DNA of 64,000 nt from Macrotrachela quadricornifera (Eukaryota; Rotifera; Eurotatoria; Philodinida; Philodinidae), in NCBI GenBank assembly GCA_022393335.1, contig JAJEKB010000411.1, forward strand, positions 109,524 to 173,523, read 5' to 3'. How positions within the stretch are numbered: position 1 is the stretch's first letter; every line of letters begins with the position of its first letter. Shown here piece by piece: positions 24,590 through 38,497 of the stretch. The notes below the pieces were generated by a model. The model ran no database searches. It had not been told where the DNA came from and was given only the letters and a program-made list of their open reading frames with translations. The translations under genes and the position numbers were made by a program.

Positions 24590-25050
24590 CCATGGTATAC
24601 GTTATGAAGTGTGTCAGCCATAAATGAATTATTCATGTCGAAGTACGTTAATTTCTCCATCGAATCTTCATTTGGATTGTCATCGTGTGTTGTTTTTTGA
24701 GAGGATACATTTTTCGATTGCTTTGCTTGTAATAAAATATCGTGTGACTGGTTTGTAGTTGAAAATAATTAAATCAGTTCGTCATATCGCTCATTCGAAC
24801 GTGTGTCTATACCATCAAAACTGTGTACGATTGGTTGTTAAAAAGCTTCTTACTTAGCTGTAATTATCAGCTAGAACGCTAAATCTGTTCTAGGTTCTGT
24901 ATATGAATACGTAGGTACATTAAGAAAAAAATGACTCCTTCTAACTCGCAACGAATAATGGTAGTTGATTTTGCAATGCATATGTCATTGCTCGAGCTTG
25001 TACTTCATGACCAATAAATGGAAGGTAAGTGTGGATGGATCTTATCATAA
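24590..25050 (-). pseudogene. Possible decayed coding fragments
   Basis: On the minus strand, 24954-25052 reads as an open frame with protein-like composition (THTYLPF-like start, FIGHEVQARAMTYALQNQLP) ending at a stop. About 180 bases downstream, roughly 24590-24770 reads NPNEDSMEKLTYFD then MADTLHNVYHGVF, followed by a donor-like GTAAGA. In-frame stops and no clean acceptor prevent a continuous model. I do not recognise the family. It may be a degraded gene, a transposon remnant, or chance. Confidence 0.2.
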
Positions 25051-25737
25051 GACTTCACCACAACATTATATTTGAGAAAATTCAGATATCTTTGCTTTAT
25101 AAATATTTGTCCTTCATCGGATTACTGCACTATTCTATGAATGAGAACAGATTGGAAAATATGACCAAGTCGATGCTCGTAAATCAATGATTCTTTAATT
25201 TTATAGAGCAAATCAATATTATAAATGATTTTAATTGATTCTTCCAACCAATCTTTATTGGATAAAGAATGAATAATCGACATTTTTCATGATAATTACT
25301 TCAATGATACATGCACTATTTTTTGAGAGTTGTTAGTTAATCATAATCTAAATAGGTAAGATATTTGCTGACAATTGGTTTTTATATTTAAATACAGTCA
25401 TTTGACTTCATTGTATCAATTCAGCAGTATGATTGATAAATGAAAACTATCCAACTAACAAAAGATAATTTTTTTATTTGAATAGCATCAATGTGTCTCC
25501 TATGAGGATCTCTACTAATTATCTATGATTCCCGTCCACTATTATATGTGGACTGAAAACTAATTATTAAAAATCTTTGACTATCTACAACTAGAGAAGA
25601 TCTCATCTCAATAAATTCCTATTGAAACTTAACTATTCATAGTACGAAGATGTAAGTATAGTTATAAACTCATATGCTTAATTACTGAGAATATATTTTA
25701 CTAAGAGTAACAATTATAATAATTAAAGGACAGTAAT

Positions 25738-26114
25738 CTAGTCACACAAAAATTTGAAAAAATGTGTTTAAACATTCAGTATGGAGCCGCGATTGTGACT
25801 CATTCACGTTCAAAAGAAAAACGCAAAAACTGCCATTTTTGTTTCTTTTTTTGTGTTCAATTTTCACTTTTCGAGCGTGAAAATGGTGAAAAACATCAGT
25901 TTTTAGTGTTAAGACATGTATTTGTTCTGGGATTTAAAAACAATTGCGTTTTTATGCTCATTTTTCGGATTTTTCACTATTTTCACGCTCTAAAAGTGAA
26001 AACTGAACACAAAAAACATCGTTTCTCACATTTTTCTTTTGAGCATGAATAGGTCACAATCGTGGTTCCATACTGGGCGTTTAAACGTGTTTCTTCAAAT
26101 TTTTGTCTGACTAG
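25738..26114. mobile_element. Foldback MITE (non-autonomous DNA element) with very long terminal inverted repeats
   Basis: The ends are near-perfect inverted repeats. Left CTAGTCACACAAAAATTTG (from 25738) matches the reverse complement of the right end, CTAGTCAGACAAAAATTTG (to 26114). Pairing continues through GTTTAAAC, CAGTATGGA and CGATTGTGAC for about 75 bp and then, with small gaps, to roughly 165 bp per arm. The unpaired centre is under 60 bases. The ends may be read as TA target duplications flanking GTCA-starting repeats (Tc1/mariner-like) or as CTAG. It has no transposase. The 97-codon open frame inside (25762-26052) is a product of the repeat sequence and not a believable gene. Confidence 0.9.
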
Positions 26115-27559
26115 GAAGGAACATACACTTATAAACAGGTTAAAGATAATAGTAAAGATCAGCGATTAGACGATACGACGAGTGTCCAACATACAATTGA
26201 GGAAAAGATGTATAGAAAAGAAAGAAAAAGAGAATGAGAACGAGAACGAGTATGAGAGAAGGAGGAATCCAAAATAGATAAGTATGTGAAAGAGACCAAT
26301 GGACAAAGAACACCGATCGAAATGTTATTGGTAAAATAGTGCCATCTGTTGACGATAACACTTCTGATATTAATTTTCTTTTATTTAATCATACTTTTAA
26401 AAATCTGCCTCAAAACTGATCAATAAGATTGTTCCGATTATTGTCGTTGACATCGATAGTGTTTATACGTATATCTGTTCGTTTCTCAATTGATATCAAC
26501 AACATACTTGAAAATGAACAAATATATTTGAATAATCTGAAATCATAACAATACTGTAATTCTTATCATTTAATGAAAAAACAGAAGCAATTGTATTAAT
26601 TTATAGTGCTCACCTCCTAGGTGATCTATTTTAAGTTTATCATCATTCTCTCTTATACTAAATATTATTAACTGCGGTATCTTGCCGCCATTTATTGCAT
26701 CCCGAATCATCTTGAAAACGTTGTAATCTCATCATCCTTCAGTGCGATGAGCCATCTACATCGTATTCGAAGATAAATTTATATTCCTTCAAACTTTTCG
26801 AGTGTTAAGTGTAGCATTATGAGGTAATAACTTGTATACGACTCTTTACATATAGTAAAGCATGAACTAGGTGTGCGATACGAGAAGCAATAGCAAAATG
26901 CAGAATTCTTTTTGATGAAAATTAATATATTATTAAAGAACGACAGATGGGTATTATATATAAAGACTACATATTTTCTGTTTAGATGAGTGGATTTTGA
27001 TCACAATGAACTTTAATACTACAACAAACAACACTTTTGAATACCGTGATTAGTTGAATTATTGACTTTGACAGTAGCCACTAAATAATGTGCAAAATAG
27101 TTTGATAAAATAATGGAATCTTCACATTAATAAATAAAAGTATCAGCAGATATAAAAGCAGCAGAAGGAACTATGATGAAGCCTAGGTATTACACGGATA
27201 TCTTCTGATTCAATATATGATCAAAAAACTGATTTTAAAAATAAATTAGAATCTCTTTTTAATTTTATTAAACATTTTATTAGAAACAACAAAAATTAGT
27301 TCACGTTCCTATCTCAAATGTCTAAATACCATCTAATCTTTGAAACTATTTCAATTCTATTCTTGGTGAATTGAAGATAGATTCATTTTTGTCTATTTTC
27401 GAATAGCCATGAGCTGTTTTAACCGTTCATACAAAATCATCAGTTGTCACATCATCAAAAGACAAAAGTATTTTCAAGGCACACATGACATTTTTTGTGA
27501 GAGAGGTAAAAGAAGAGCAAACAAACGACAAGAAAAGAGATTTTTTTTACAAGTATTCT

Positions 27560-30500
27560 TCAAGGACTGTCTTTTCCCTGTGTAGTACCATTTGTTGCTG
27601 GCTTTTTCTTTGTGAACCGTCGTTTCTTTTCCCATTCAATTGTTTCTAATTGAAGTTTAGTAAGTTGTGCTAATTTACTCAGAACATCTTGAGGACAATT
27701 AGTAAATGGATCAGGATATTCAAAAAGATCTAAAAATAAAGTAAAAACCAATAATTTAATTCACCTGCCCGTTCTTTCGTACAATTATATATGTAATGAT
27801 TCTATTAAATTTTTCTTTCTTTTTATTTTCGCTGTACGAATACCAATCTGAAGTGGAATAGATTTACTTTCTACTCAAGAAGTTCTATAAATAGTCATAT
27901 AGTTTTTCTCACATTCTACTTTGAAATATAATTAAAATTCCATATGTATTTTTGACTATCACAAGAATGATCTAAATATTTCTATACCTTTGGAATTAGT
28001 TAATTTATCTTGTTGAATACGTGATCTTATATTTTGATTAGCATTTCGTTGTGATTGTTGAGATGACATATATGCAGACGGCATTGTTGTTGTCGCTGTT
28101 GTTGTTGTTGTTGTTGTAGTTAATGGTTGCCGTGCTGGCCGCATTGATGAAGATATATTTGATTTAAGTCTTTCTGTGGTAATTATTAAACTATTCGTAG
28201 TTGTTTCAGCTAATGCTCTTTGTCGAATAGTATTTCCACCGGCTACTGTATTTCTATATGCAAATAAGGATGGATTCGGTGATGGCTGACTGGTTGTACT
28301 CATCGCCATATTATGAGTTGAATTTGAAGGAATGCCTAAATCAGTATTGGCTGTGGTAGTTAAAGAAGACTCATGATGCGCAGTACGACGTTCTAAAACA
28401 ATAAACATGTGTGGATATACACAAAATAACACTTTATTATAAGAAAAAAAGTAAGAAAATGAGTTCTTTTTTTGTTGCTGTTTGCCTCAATTCTCACCGT
28501 TCTGTGCGTGTTTTATTTCAACATTTGATGTTGTCAATTCTCTTCTTTTTCTCACTCATTCGTATTCTGTTGCCTCGCGTCAAGCCTTTCTCTTTTTTTT
28601 CCTTATTAGTACTCAACACATTTCTGCTTCATTTTCTTTCACGGTGACATATTCAATAGTATAATCAAGATATAACGATGAAAGCTCGTAAAAAAAATCT
28701 TGAATGTACTGTTCGATCAGTTAGTTATTTGAATTACAATATTAATCTTTAAAAAGAAAACGAGAAAAATCTATTTTTACTTACTCGGTGCTTCTACTTT
28801 TAATATCGGACTTAATCTAAATGGAGCTGTAGATGATTGTTTATGAGGTGGAGTGGTAACTGTTGCTGTTGTTGCCATTGATAATGTAGAATGTTTGCTT
28901 GATAACTGTGAAATACCACTAGTATTTTCTGTTCCATCTATTTGTTTTTGAATAATAATAGTTTTTTTTATTGATATTATTCTTACTTTCTTTTGATAAT
29001 TTAAGAATAATAACACTATCATTAACATAACTTAATCGTTGTGTATGTTTGCCACTAGTTGAATTAACAAGTGTTTTAAATGATGAAACATAACGTTTTG
29101 TTGGTGATGAAATTCTTTTTGGCACATCTAAATGAATAAATGAATAGTACTGTATTATATTAAAAAGAAACTAAATGAAATCGTTCGTTTGTAATTTTTT
29201 CTTTATATACCTTGCCGAGAAACGCTTATTGTTGATTGAGCTATATTTGATGATGATGAAACAAGAAATGAATCGACAACTGAATTATCAAAGACTTGAT
29301 TTCTTGGTAATGATTGTCGTTCTTGTTTCTTTATTGGAGAAGAACATTGACGTGATATTGATCGATGATGAGAATCAGAAGTTGATGAAAGACTAATGAA
29401 ATATATAAAAATGTAGATCATACAAAAGAATAAAATAAAATAAATAACTGTTTAGTCGATTCTTCCTTTGTTAATTTTGAAAGAAGTGATTTCCATGTAT
29501 TAAAAGAAATAGGAACTTGTTCAGCCCATTCAAAATATCCGCTACTACTTGTGCAAGTCATTTGTCCCTGATTTGTTCTATATTTGATGTTTTCTTTCTT
29601 AATACAACTGAATACAATGATAGGAAAATTGTATGTGTCTATACATATTCTTTTGCACTTATTGATGTTTGTTTATCTAAACGATCAATTCTGTACAAAA
29701 AAAATAAGCTGCTTCACTTTATTTTTCGTTAAAATGGCCGTTGTTAAGCATTTTAAGCAAGTGGTAACTGCATCACATATTATAAAAAAGAAATATTTCT
29801 AACAATAGTATGAAAGAGAAAAAAAAAGACTATGTATGTGGTTAACAAACTTCGTACAAAATAATTTTCAGATCAAATGATTATTAAATCAATTCTAATA
29901 TTCTATTTGATTTTCTCGATAAGATTTTTTTGTAATTACGGATAAAAAGAATATATGTGTATATAAATAATATCATTGGTTTTTCAATACAATAAAAGTT
30001 TTCAAATAAAAAAAGATTTAATTAATCATTTGATGTATATCTGTCTAGATATTCTCCTTTTGACAAATAGAATTACAAATGATTGGATGTATTAAAAATA
30101 GTTTTTCTTTTAAAAAAATTAATTATTGTATTCTTCTACAGATCCTGTGAGTTCTATATACCTTATACTTTGTCTTGAATTGTGTTGGATTTGAAGAGGA
30201 GTAAACATTTTTAAAGAAAATAAATGATTGTTTGAAATAAATTTTTGTGAAGTTCAATTAAAATTAATTGATTCAGTGTTCCAAATAATTCATTTTTCTC
30301 CAGGGCAATATTCGCTTAACATCAATCTTTCTTTGTTTGTACACGTATTCTACGCTTTATTATCAAAAGTAACATCTTTGTTACAAAATTCTTATTGGCT
30401 ATATACAAATTTTGACGAACTTCATCATTGAAATTGTACTAACTCTTTAGAACAGGCCTTCTTCTTATATCTAACCGTTTTAAGATTAGTACATCTATTT

Positions 30501-32182
30501 GTAACTTAAAATTTGAACAAATTCTCGTGAGATCCATACAGAAAAGCTTAATTCTAACAAATAAACAGTCAAGTCTATGAATACTCTTGATTAACTTTTA
30601 AAATTTTTGTTTTTTTGTGATGAGTGTAGGTGATACTTTTGATCTGAAAAGAAATTTTCATATCTTATCGTTTCAGTAAACTGATCTTTTAAAAATCGTT
30701 TCCAATAGATATTATTAAATGAAAATAATTAAAATAATTTTTAGCTCATTTATAATATTTGAAGATTAACCACAGATTATTGTTGACGTCTAAAATCTGT
30801 TCAATTTGTATTTAAACATGATGTAAAAGGATTCTATCATTTTTTCAATTTATCCACAGATATTTTTTAAACAATGACTTCGCAACATATGATTTTCTCA
30901 AAGATGAATAACGATAATAATCGTTACTTGAAGAATTTTATTAATTTCCTAGTTATTAATTCATTACATTATGATAAAAGAAAATAATTTCATAAATAAT
31001 GAAAATAAAAAATCATTATTTTAGTAAAAACTACCGGATGATATTAAGCAACACGTCTAAGAACGAGAAAAAAAAGTCATGTAAATTATTTTCAACGTTC
31101 AAAAGAATAAATGAAAAATAATTGTAATTATACTTGATTATTTAATAGAAATTTCAATCAGTTTGTTTCTTTTATACAACTTCTTACTAGCAGAAAAAAT
31201 TACTGTTTTGCTAAATTTTTGTCAAAATAATAAGATTAGTAAATAATGGATTAAAATAGTTCCGATAGTTTAAATAATAATCTTTAACCGAAATAATTCA
31301 AGAAGAATTTTTAGTAAATATCTAGATTTATATTAAGTTTCCATAAATGCTATTCTGAATACTTCAAAAAATCAAAAACTTCACTCAAATTACGATAAGG
31401 AATCATACCAAGATTTCGGAGGATTTAATATCGATTTTCTGAGTTCGCCATGTAAAGTTCTAAAAATCGCATTTCTTTCTATTTTTGTAAAAAAACTATT
31501 GAAGAAAAATTCGTTTCTTTCGCTTTGAAGTGAGTAACAATCTAAAATGCAAATCATAAGTATAAAATCTAGAAAAATAGTTCTGCTTTTCGACTACGTT
31601 ATAATATAGGATAGTATCCAAGAATATTTTTGATTAACCTGATATCTTCTTTGCACAACTATTTCTAGCTGTAGCTCTAAATAGAAAATCAACCTGATTT
31701 AAAGTTCTCCTCCTTCGACATTGAGGCTCTCGAACATTCCATTTAACTACATACTAGTACCAAAGATTGATGTATATCACTACAGTGGAATCAGTATGCT
31801 ATTGCATAGACACTATAAGGACAAATAGTTGTTACTGACTTGTCTAAGATTACTTAATTTTCAATAGTATTGAGGCCAGAAAGCAATATTTTGATGGTGT
31901 GTGTTAGACAACTCCATCACTCAACCGCAGCGACTTTTATAACATTTAAATGATATTGATTTGAAAAGTTGATCAATTGTATTAATTTCTTTAAGTAATA
32001 TTATTCTACATCAATACGAACATCATATATATAATATACCTTATCGAATGGCAATATCTTTAATAACAATTTAGAGTAAATTATCAATTTGAGCTATTAC
32101 GTTCTTTTTTTCGTTTTAAAAAAAATGTTTTTACTTACATAGATGATGAACTAAAGAAAACATCAGTAGCCACAGCTGACAT
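27560..32182 (-). CDS. Uncharacterised Ser/Thr-rich basic protein with a conserved-looking C-terminal block
   Basis: Exons (high to low): 32139-32182, 29211-29392, 28987-29127, 28785-28937, 27988-28392, 27560-27729; 364 aa, in phase at all five junctions, each with GT-AG ends. Most of the protein is disordered, rich in Ser, Thr, Gln, Arg, with a Thr homopolymer (TTTTTTTT) encoded by a CAA-type trinucleotide run near 28091-28118 (complement). SSPTKRYVSS and FRLSPILKV resemble proline-directed kinase sites. The last exon encodes DLFEYPDPFTNCPQDVLSKL and then LTKLQLETIEWEKKRRFTKKK, amphipathic and highly charged, which looks like the conserved functional part. No signal peptide or membrane segment. 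The first intron is 2.7 kb, so the 44-base first exon is the least certain piece. Family not recognised. Confidence 0.7.
28089..28121. repeat. Trinucleotide (TTG)n tract encoding poly-Thr on the minus strand
   Basis: Run of GTTGTTGTTG units, directly visible, lying in frame in exon 5 of the Ser/Thr-rich gene. Confidence 0.8.
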
Positions 32183-35100
32183 TATTATTATTAATGATTG
32201 TTAATAAATTGTCATAATGTTCTTTATTTGATGTATCAATGTCTTTTACTCATATATATGCATTTTTAATCAAATAACAGGATACCTTCTGTCTGCCAAA
32301 CTACAACGTCAATTGGAAGACAAGTGAGATACTCTTGATTTAACAATCGAAAAAAAAAAAGAAATGAATAAAAAAAAATGTCGCTGGATAGAGAAGTATG
32401 TTATAAGAAAGCAATAAGGGAGTGGAGAGCATTATTGTCGTTGTTATTGACATGCGCTCATATTTTTTTTCATGTACAAGGTTTCTCTCAAAATCGATTT
32501 TTTAAGATAATCAGAAATCACCTTTGAATAATTGACCAAAAAAATTTTTTCTCTCTTTTTATCATTTCAATGTCAAAAATCTTATTTAAAAAACAAATTT
32601 CTTAATTGATATTAAAATATTGACATTCGTATAATTATCAAATTATATTTAATGAAAAACAAAACAAAAGAAAATATATATTTCATTCAATTTTTGAAAG
32701 GTAAATAATATTGTTTCATATAATCATAATTACATATTCATGTAAGTCAAAATATATTATATTTTTTAACGACACACGGCAAGTACAAAAAAAAATATTT
32801 TTATTTTGATTTCGTCAAACAAACGATAAAATTAATAGAATGAGAATCCTTGAGGGTGGTCGTTTTTTTCATCTCGAATGTCTTTATATCCAGTAATATT
32901 ATCAATTATTGAAAAATAAAATTTAATCGTTATTATTTATGATGCATGTACTTCATGTGAATGTTTTTATAATAATTATTATTTATAAATCTGTATGTAT
33001 GAAACTTCTTGTCTTTTCTCTATAATTTCAAAAGGACATTTTATAATATATTCAAATGTCTGACATATTTTTTAAAAAAAAAGTGCAAGATTCCACTTGA
33101 ATAATTTAGTATTCATTATACTTAAAAGGTACGAAATTCTTTTCCTCTGAAAAGAATATGTGCATTATTATTGTAATATATTCCGATAATGTCGTAAACA
33201 GACATTTATTAGATCATATAAAATATTTAGATTATAAAAATATTTTTATGTATCAAATGTTTGAAATTTTTAATCTAAATCATTATTGTTCTTGTTTCAT
33301 GAAAAAAGTTTGTCTTTGAAATATATGTACTATGTAATTGCTTAAGTTGGTTGATTTGATGAATCTAGTTAAATAATATTATTTCTTATGTAGTCTGTAC
33401 TCATTATCCATTCAATGAAAGTGAAAAAAGTTAAGACAAAAAAAAGGATTAAAAGATCTGATACATTTGTTTTCTAACTGTTTATGGATTTTTATTTATA
33501 ATTGTCATTGACAAAACTGATTTAATTTTTGTTTTCCTAGTTGATATTTAGTGGAAATCGAATCAAATCAGATTTCGCTAGTTCGATGTGATTCATTTTC
33601 GATTTTTGATGTAGTAAGGCTACGTATAACAATTCGAAAAGCTGCGAAATTATATGCAATTAGGAAAATAAAAATATAGATTGTCTACTGAAATTACTAA
33701 TACAAATGTTTGCTACAATTAATGAACAACAAGATCAAATAGAAGCTTAGCATAGATATGAGTTATTCTGTAAAATTCAACAATTAATGTATCTTACTGA
33801 TTTAAAATAGGAGAGATCTAATGAAAAATATTCAAATAGAAATCACGATTATTTTCTTTTTTTAAATTAGTTACATTGATATTAGCAACAATGACTCGAT
33901 TCAAAATAATTGTAATACGATAATAAAGATTTTAATTGATTATCGAATTGAAAACTTCTTTAATTGGATACAATTAAATAATTTATATTCAATCAAATTA
34001 TAATTTGAAGTCTACACTATTATTAGTAGTTCATGTAGATTTAAAGTATTAGATTAAATAAATAAGATAACGATAGTTTGAAATTCATTAACTGTATAAA
34101 GCATTGTAAAATCATCTAACTGCACGTGTTAATCCATTCACTACATGTCCAACTTCAAACAACTATTTACAGCATGATACTAAACATAGATATGACTTTA
34201 GCAGACGCACAAATATATGTATATACGGCCAGCTACTATCACATCAATTGTATATAAAAGATTGTATTGCATTCAAGAATTTAACGTGGTATGTTTAAGG
34301 ACAAACATTTATATCCTAGAGAAAAGTTTTTAAATACAACTGCAGTTAACACCAATTCCAATCAAAAACTTTTTTTCGTAGGTAACAAATAGTTATATCG
34401 TATTCGGTGTATATATGGCCGCAACAAATCGTAGACTGACATCAATTAATTAATGTTTCGTTCAAGTTTAATATGTTTATATTAGTCTTATAACTTATTT
34501 TCTACACACTTTTTATGAAAAATATATCTTGTTTTTTGTTTCTAGTCAAATAATGACAAAAACCTTCGATGGAAAGTGTTATGGAGGTAAAATACAATTA
34601 TTAAACAAAAGAAACACGAAAAAATCACAAAGATAAAAAAGATTTTTATTAGTATTATATTACATATTGATAAAAAAAAAGCTTATATAATAAATTATTG
34701 TTCACTGTTACGACTTTTCATTGCATCTATCATATCGAATGTCAGGAATGTTCTTCACTATGATGCAATCGTATGGCATCGTCCATAATTACAATGGAAT
34801 ATTTTTTGGAAAATAGAACAGTATTCAGTGACCATTTAAAGGCAATTATTTACGTTAATGAGCAGTGAATGTAAATGACAAAAAATCACGTACATTCTAT
34901 CGATTATGGCTCGAGAAACTACCATTAGTTTCAGACAAAACCAGATCTTAGCAAGAGATCCTTGAAAGATAGCAATAAGTTAAATTTAATTCGAAAATAC
35001 TATCTTTAAAAAATTGCAAACCATACATTCAGATTTTAGACATTTGAAAATGTTGAACCAGAATTCATCTCTTTCCTACTTGATACATTCGAAAAATATC

Positions 35101-38100
35101 ATTAATTCTTTAATTTTTTGATGATGCCTTCAGCTAATACGCTTCATTAAGAGACATGACAATGATAAACTCAATCAATTGATAATTTAGATGTCTTCTA
35201 ACCTTGTATATTTATCAAGGAACATGGAAATCAGATTAGTATCCATGATGCCATTACAATAGAGTATATATCGAATTCTTTCGAAGCTATCGAGAAACTT
35301 CTAGAAATACCGAATAGAAGTTTATAAGGTAACTGTTCAAAATATCCTAAAATAGTGCAAGAAATTTTCAACTTATGATTGAACAAAACTATTTTTGACT
35401 CATTTGTTATCACGACTATAGTTTGTGAATATTAAAAAAAATAGTTCCGATTCGATAAGCTTTCTATATTAGTTTCTAAAATATTTGTTTAACTGTAGAA
35501 AAATTTCTATTTATATGAAAACTAGATTTTCACTAGATGATGTTCTTTTCATAATTTATCAGAGTTCAGTTTAGATGAAAACATGGTCTGTTGTCTACAA
35601 AAAAATAAACAATCAAATTTTCAAAATACTTTATTTTTCCCTGCTTGCATTATGCTTCTTTAACAGTCTGCATATCATCTAGTGCATCTCAAATGTAAGT
35701 GAATCATGCAGTTATGCATATGTCTGCTTCAACCTGCATCACCCTACGATAGATAATTAAATGATGAAGAGAACAGAAAACTTATTTAATGTAATAGTGC
35801 CGCCGCACACAAATCAAATCTAAGGTGTATCTAACGCAAAAAGAGACGTGTGAAACTTCAGAAGTTCATACTTCACTTGCATTTCTGTTACCTCGAACAC
35901 AGAATAACATGCAGGATAAAGAGGATTATTTTTCTAATTTTCGAACAAATATGTCCTTCGAAACATTAGAAGAGTCGTCTCCTCTCATGATAGAACTTTC
36001 TTCTCAAATAAATGCAGCAGAAAACATATTAGAAAACATCTTCTTTTGACAATTACTATTTTAATGTTTTCTGCAATGTAACAAGTCTTTCAAACATTTA
36101 CATACACATGTATGTTAACATCTATAGTCAGTATGAACAATATTTTGCTTTTACTGTTTTAGTGATGTCAGCGCGAGTGAGACAATTTATGAGCAAATAA
36201 TAATAGGAAAGAAGGATTAGATAATTTTTTAATTAAAAGACATGCTCTGAGAAGATTGCAAAACTCCCCTGCACGCAAACACATAAGAAGCGAACAAATG
36301 ACGTTTTCATAAGTTATTTTAGCATTTTTTGTGATTAGAGAGTATGCTCTTAAGAGTTCTTTTGTGTTTTCTTCAATTAGAATGATCATTCTTACAATCA
36401 TAGGATATAGTTAACATGGCATATGCCATATGCCTAAATATGCCATGCATGAAGAGATCTTTTTAAAATAGAAATATATTCTGTCAGATAGATTTGTTTA
36501 TTATGTAAAATCTTGCTCTGTCTATGCACTTTCTTGTAGAGATTCAAACATCTTTTTGACACGAAAGACTATATTCCTGACTGAAGAAACGTACCCTCGA
36601 AGTGATGAATTTGGACCTGTTCTGTGAGATTCACCTTCTAAATTAGGCCTAAGCATAAATTTCTTGTCGTATCAAGACCAAAAATCGTTTTCGATAAAGA
36701 AGCAAAGACACCTAAATGCAGATAAGCTAAAAATTAATAATAAACCTCGTGATACAATCTAGTTCGACTGGATTTCATCTATACTAATCAAAGATTGGTA
36801 TAAGTAGCACATTTAATAACATTGATTCAGAAAATTTTAATTTCTCCTGGTGAATTATTTAATTATAAAAATAATACATGTTCTGAGTGATTTGTATAAT
36901 TGTTTGAGCACAGTACTACTATAAATCCTACTTAGGTTAGAGTATATAATTTATTGTAGTGTTTGACAGATATTATTCTTATCAACGATGTTTTCTTTTT
37001 TATGTGTTAATATATTATGTACTTCTTTCTCATGATACAAACACAGATAAGTAACAAAAATTTATGTACTAACTGTGTATTGAATATAAGAGGGTTGAAA
37101 CTACTAAAAAAATACGACTCTTTCCAGATTCTAAAGGTGATCATTTTGGATTTCTTTCTAATTGAAGTCATTCGGAAAGAAACTCTATACAATGATACAA
37201 AGAGATCGAAAACTATCAAAATTTTTATATCTTGATCAAAACTAATATTTCAATGTAATACTTCTGATCATGTTCGTATAAAAATTTGAGAATTATAATC
37301 ATTATAAAAGAAAAAATTTAACCACTAAAGTTCCATCAATAGTGCAGCTATATTAAATGACTTCATGGAGATATTTTTCAGATGCTCTACTTTGTACTTT
37401 TCATCGACATGATTATTAATAAAGGATTTTTCTTTTATAGATCTTAAAATAGATTGTAAAAAGTTAATAAATTGACAGTAAATCTGTTTCATTTTGGGAT
37501 AACCATAATATTAGTAAAAATAAAGAACAGTAACATATATAAATATTATACTACTATAAATGTCACATGTAGAAGAGAGATCAAAGCGTATGAAAATTAT
37601 TCTTTTTTTATTTACTGTTCCATTCTCAATTGTAAAACGAATTCTAAACTAATGATCACTAAAATTTTAAGAAAAACAAATTTAAATCAGGCACCTTCCT
37701 GGCTAAGTAAATCCACTTTCAATCAATAGATAAAATGTCGAATTAAGAATAATAATAGTTAACAATGTTATATCTTTCCACATTTTCATACATTGAAATA
37801 TTCACTTTCGATATACTACGTTTGTCATTACTCACATGAGTCTCTCACTACATTGCTGATTTTTAGCTCATATAATGCATTGCATAGTTAGTACAACACA
37901 TAATAAATTATCAAGATAATGTACATTATCTTGATATCATGCAGACAAGGCAATAATATTTTCTTACAAAACTTTCTAAATTATTTCAAATATTTCCTTC
38001 ATATCCCGTCATTATCAAAAAAAAAAAACAATTTTCAATATTGATTAATTTTGAAAAACTATTACTATATTTTAATTATAATTCAAGATAAGAAGCAATG

Positions 38101-38497
38101 ACAATTATCAAATTATAGAAAATTATAGTATAAAAATAAGAAACTCATCTTATAATAAATAGATGTCGCTCGTGACCAAAAACTATTTTCAATAAGTAAA
38201 AAAGATTTTTAATAGTATACTTCTTTTTTTTATCTTAATATGGATAACAACTAAGATTATCATTTTTAGATTCATATTTGAATGGAAGATTTTTGATAAG
38301 TAGATCAAACCAATCCAAATTTGTTTGCTTTTTTTTTGAGAGAAAAAAAATAGATAAATACGGTAAATAATAACTGTAATTATATATATATAAGAACGAC
38401 GTCAATGTACTTTCCAGTGTATTACTATTGATTTAACAGGAAAAAAGCATGTTAGACAAATGTTTTCTCTTAATTTTAATTAATATAGTCAAACAAG
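32183..38497. other. Long gene-poor region (6.3 kb)
   Basis: AT-rich DNA upstream of both the Ser/Thr-rich gene (-) and the RNF24-like gene (+). No supported gene. A less AT-rich patch at about 35.6-36.7 kb has two adjoining open frames and short palindromes (ATATGCCAT repeats near 36416-36450); see findings. An acceptor-like AG at 38487-38488 is 9 bases before the RNF24-like start codon. Confidence 0.4.
35826..36049 (+). other. Unexplained open reading frame in gene-poor DNA
   Basis: About 73 open codons with mixed, protein-like composition (SFETLEESSPLMIEL, NAAENILENIFF), without its own leading ATG. A second open stretch at about 36191-36312 reads RHALRRLQNSPARKHIRSEQ. Base composition is less AT-rich than the surroundings. 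They could be exons of a missed gene, a transposon remnant or chance. No family recognised. Confidence 0.2.

Larger units (their letters stand above)
21843..27559. other. Long intergenic region (5.7 kb)
   Basis: AT-rich DNA between the PRKX-like gene (+) and the Ser/Thr-rich gene (-). It contains the foldback element at 25738-26114 and weak minus-strand open frames near 24.6-25.1 kb, listed separately. The 3' UTR of the kinase presumably occupies its first few hundred bases. Nothing else was supported. Confidence 0.4.

Noticed and set aside
25762..26052. 97-codon open frame on the + strand
   Set aside because: It lies wholly inside the foldback MITE and reads across both inverted arms; it is a by-product of the repeat.
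30228..30431. 67-codon open frame in the 2.7-kb intron of the Ser/Thr-rich gene
   Set aside because: Hydrophobic, AT-driven sequence without conserved pattern or splice sites in phase.
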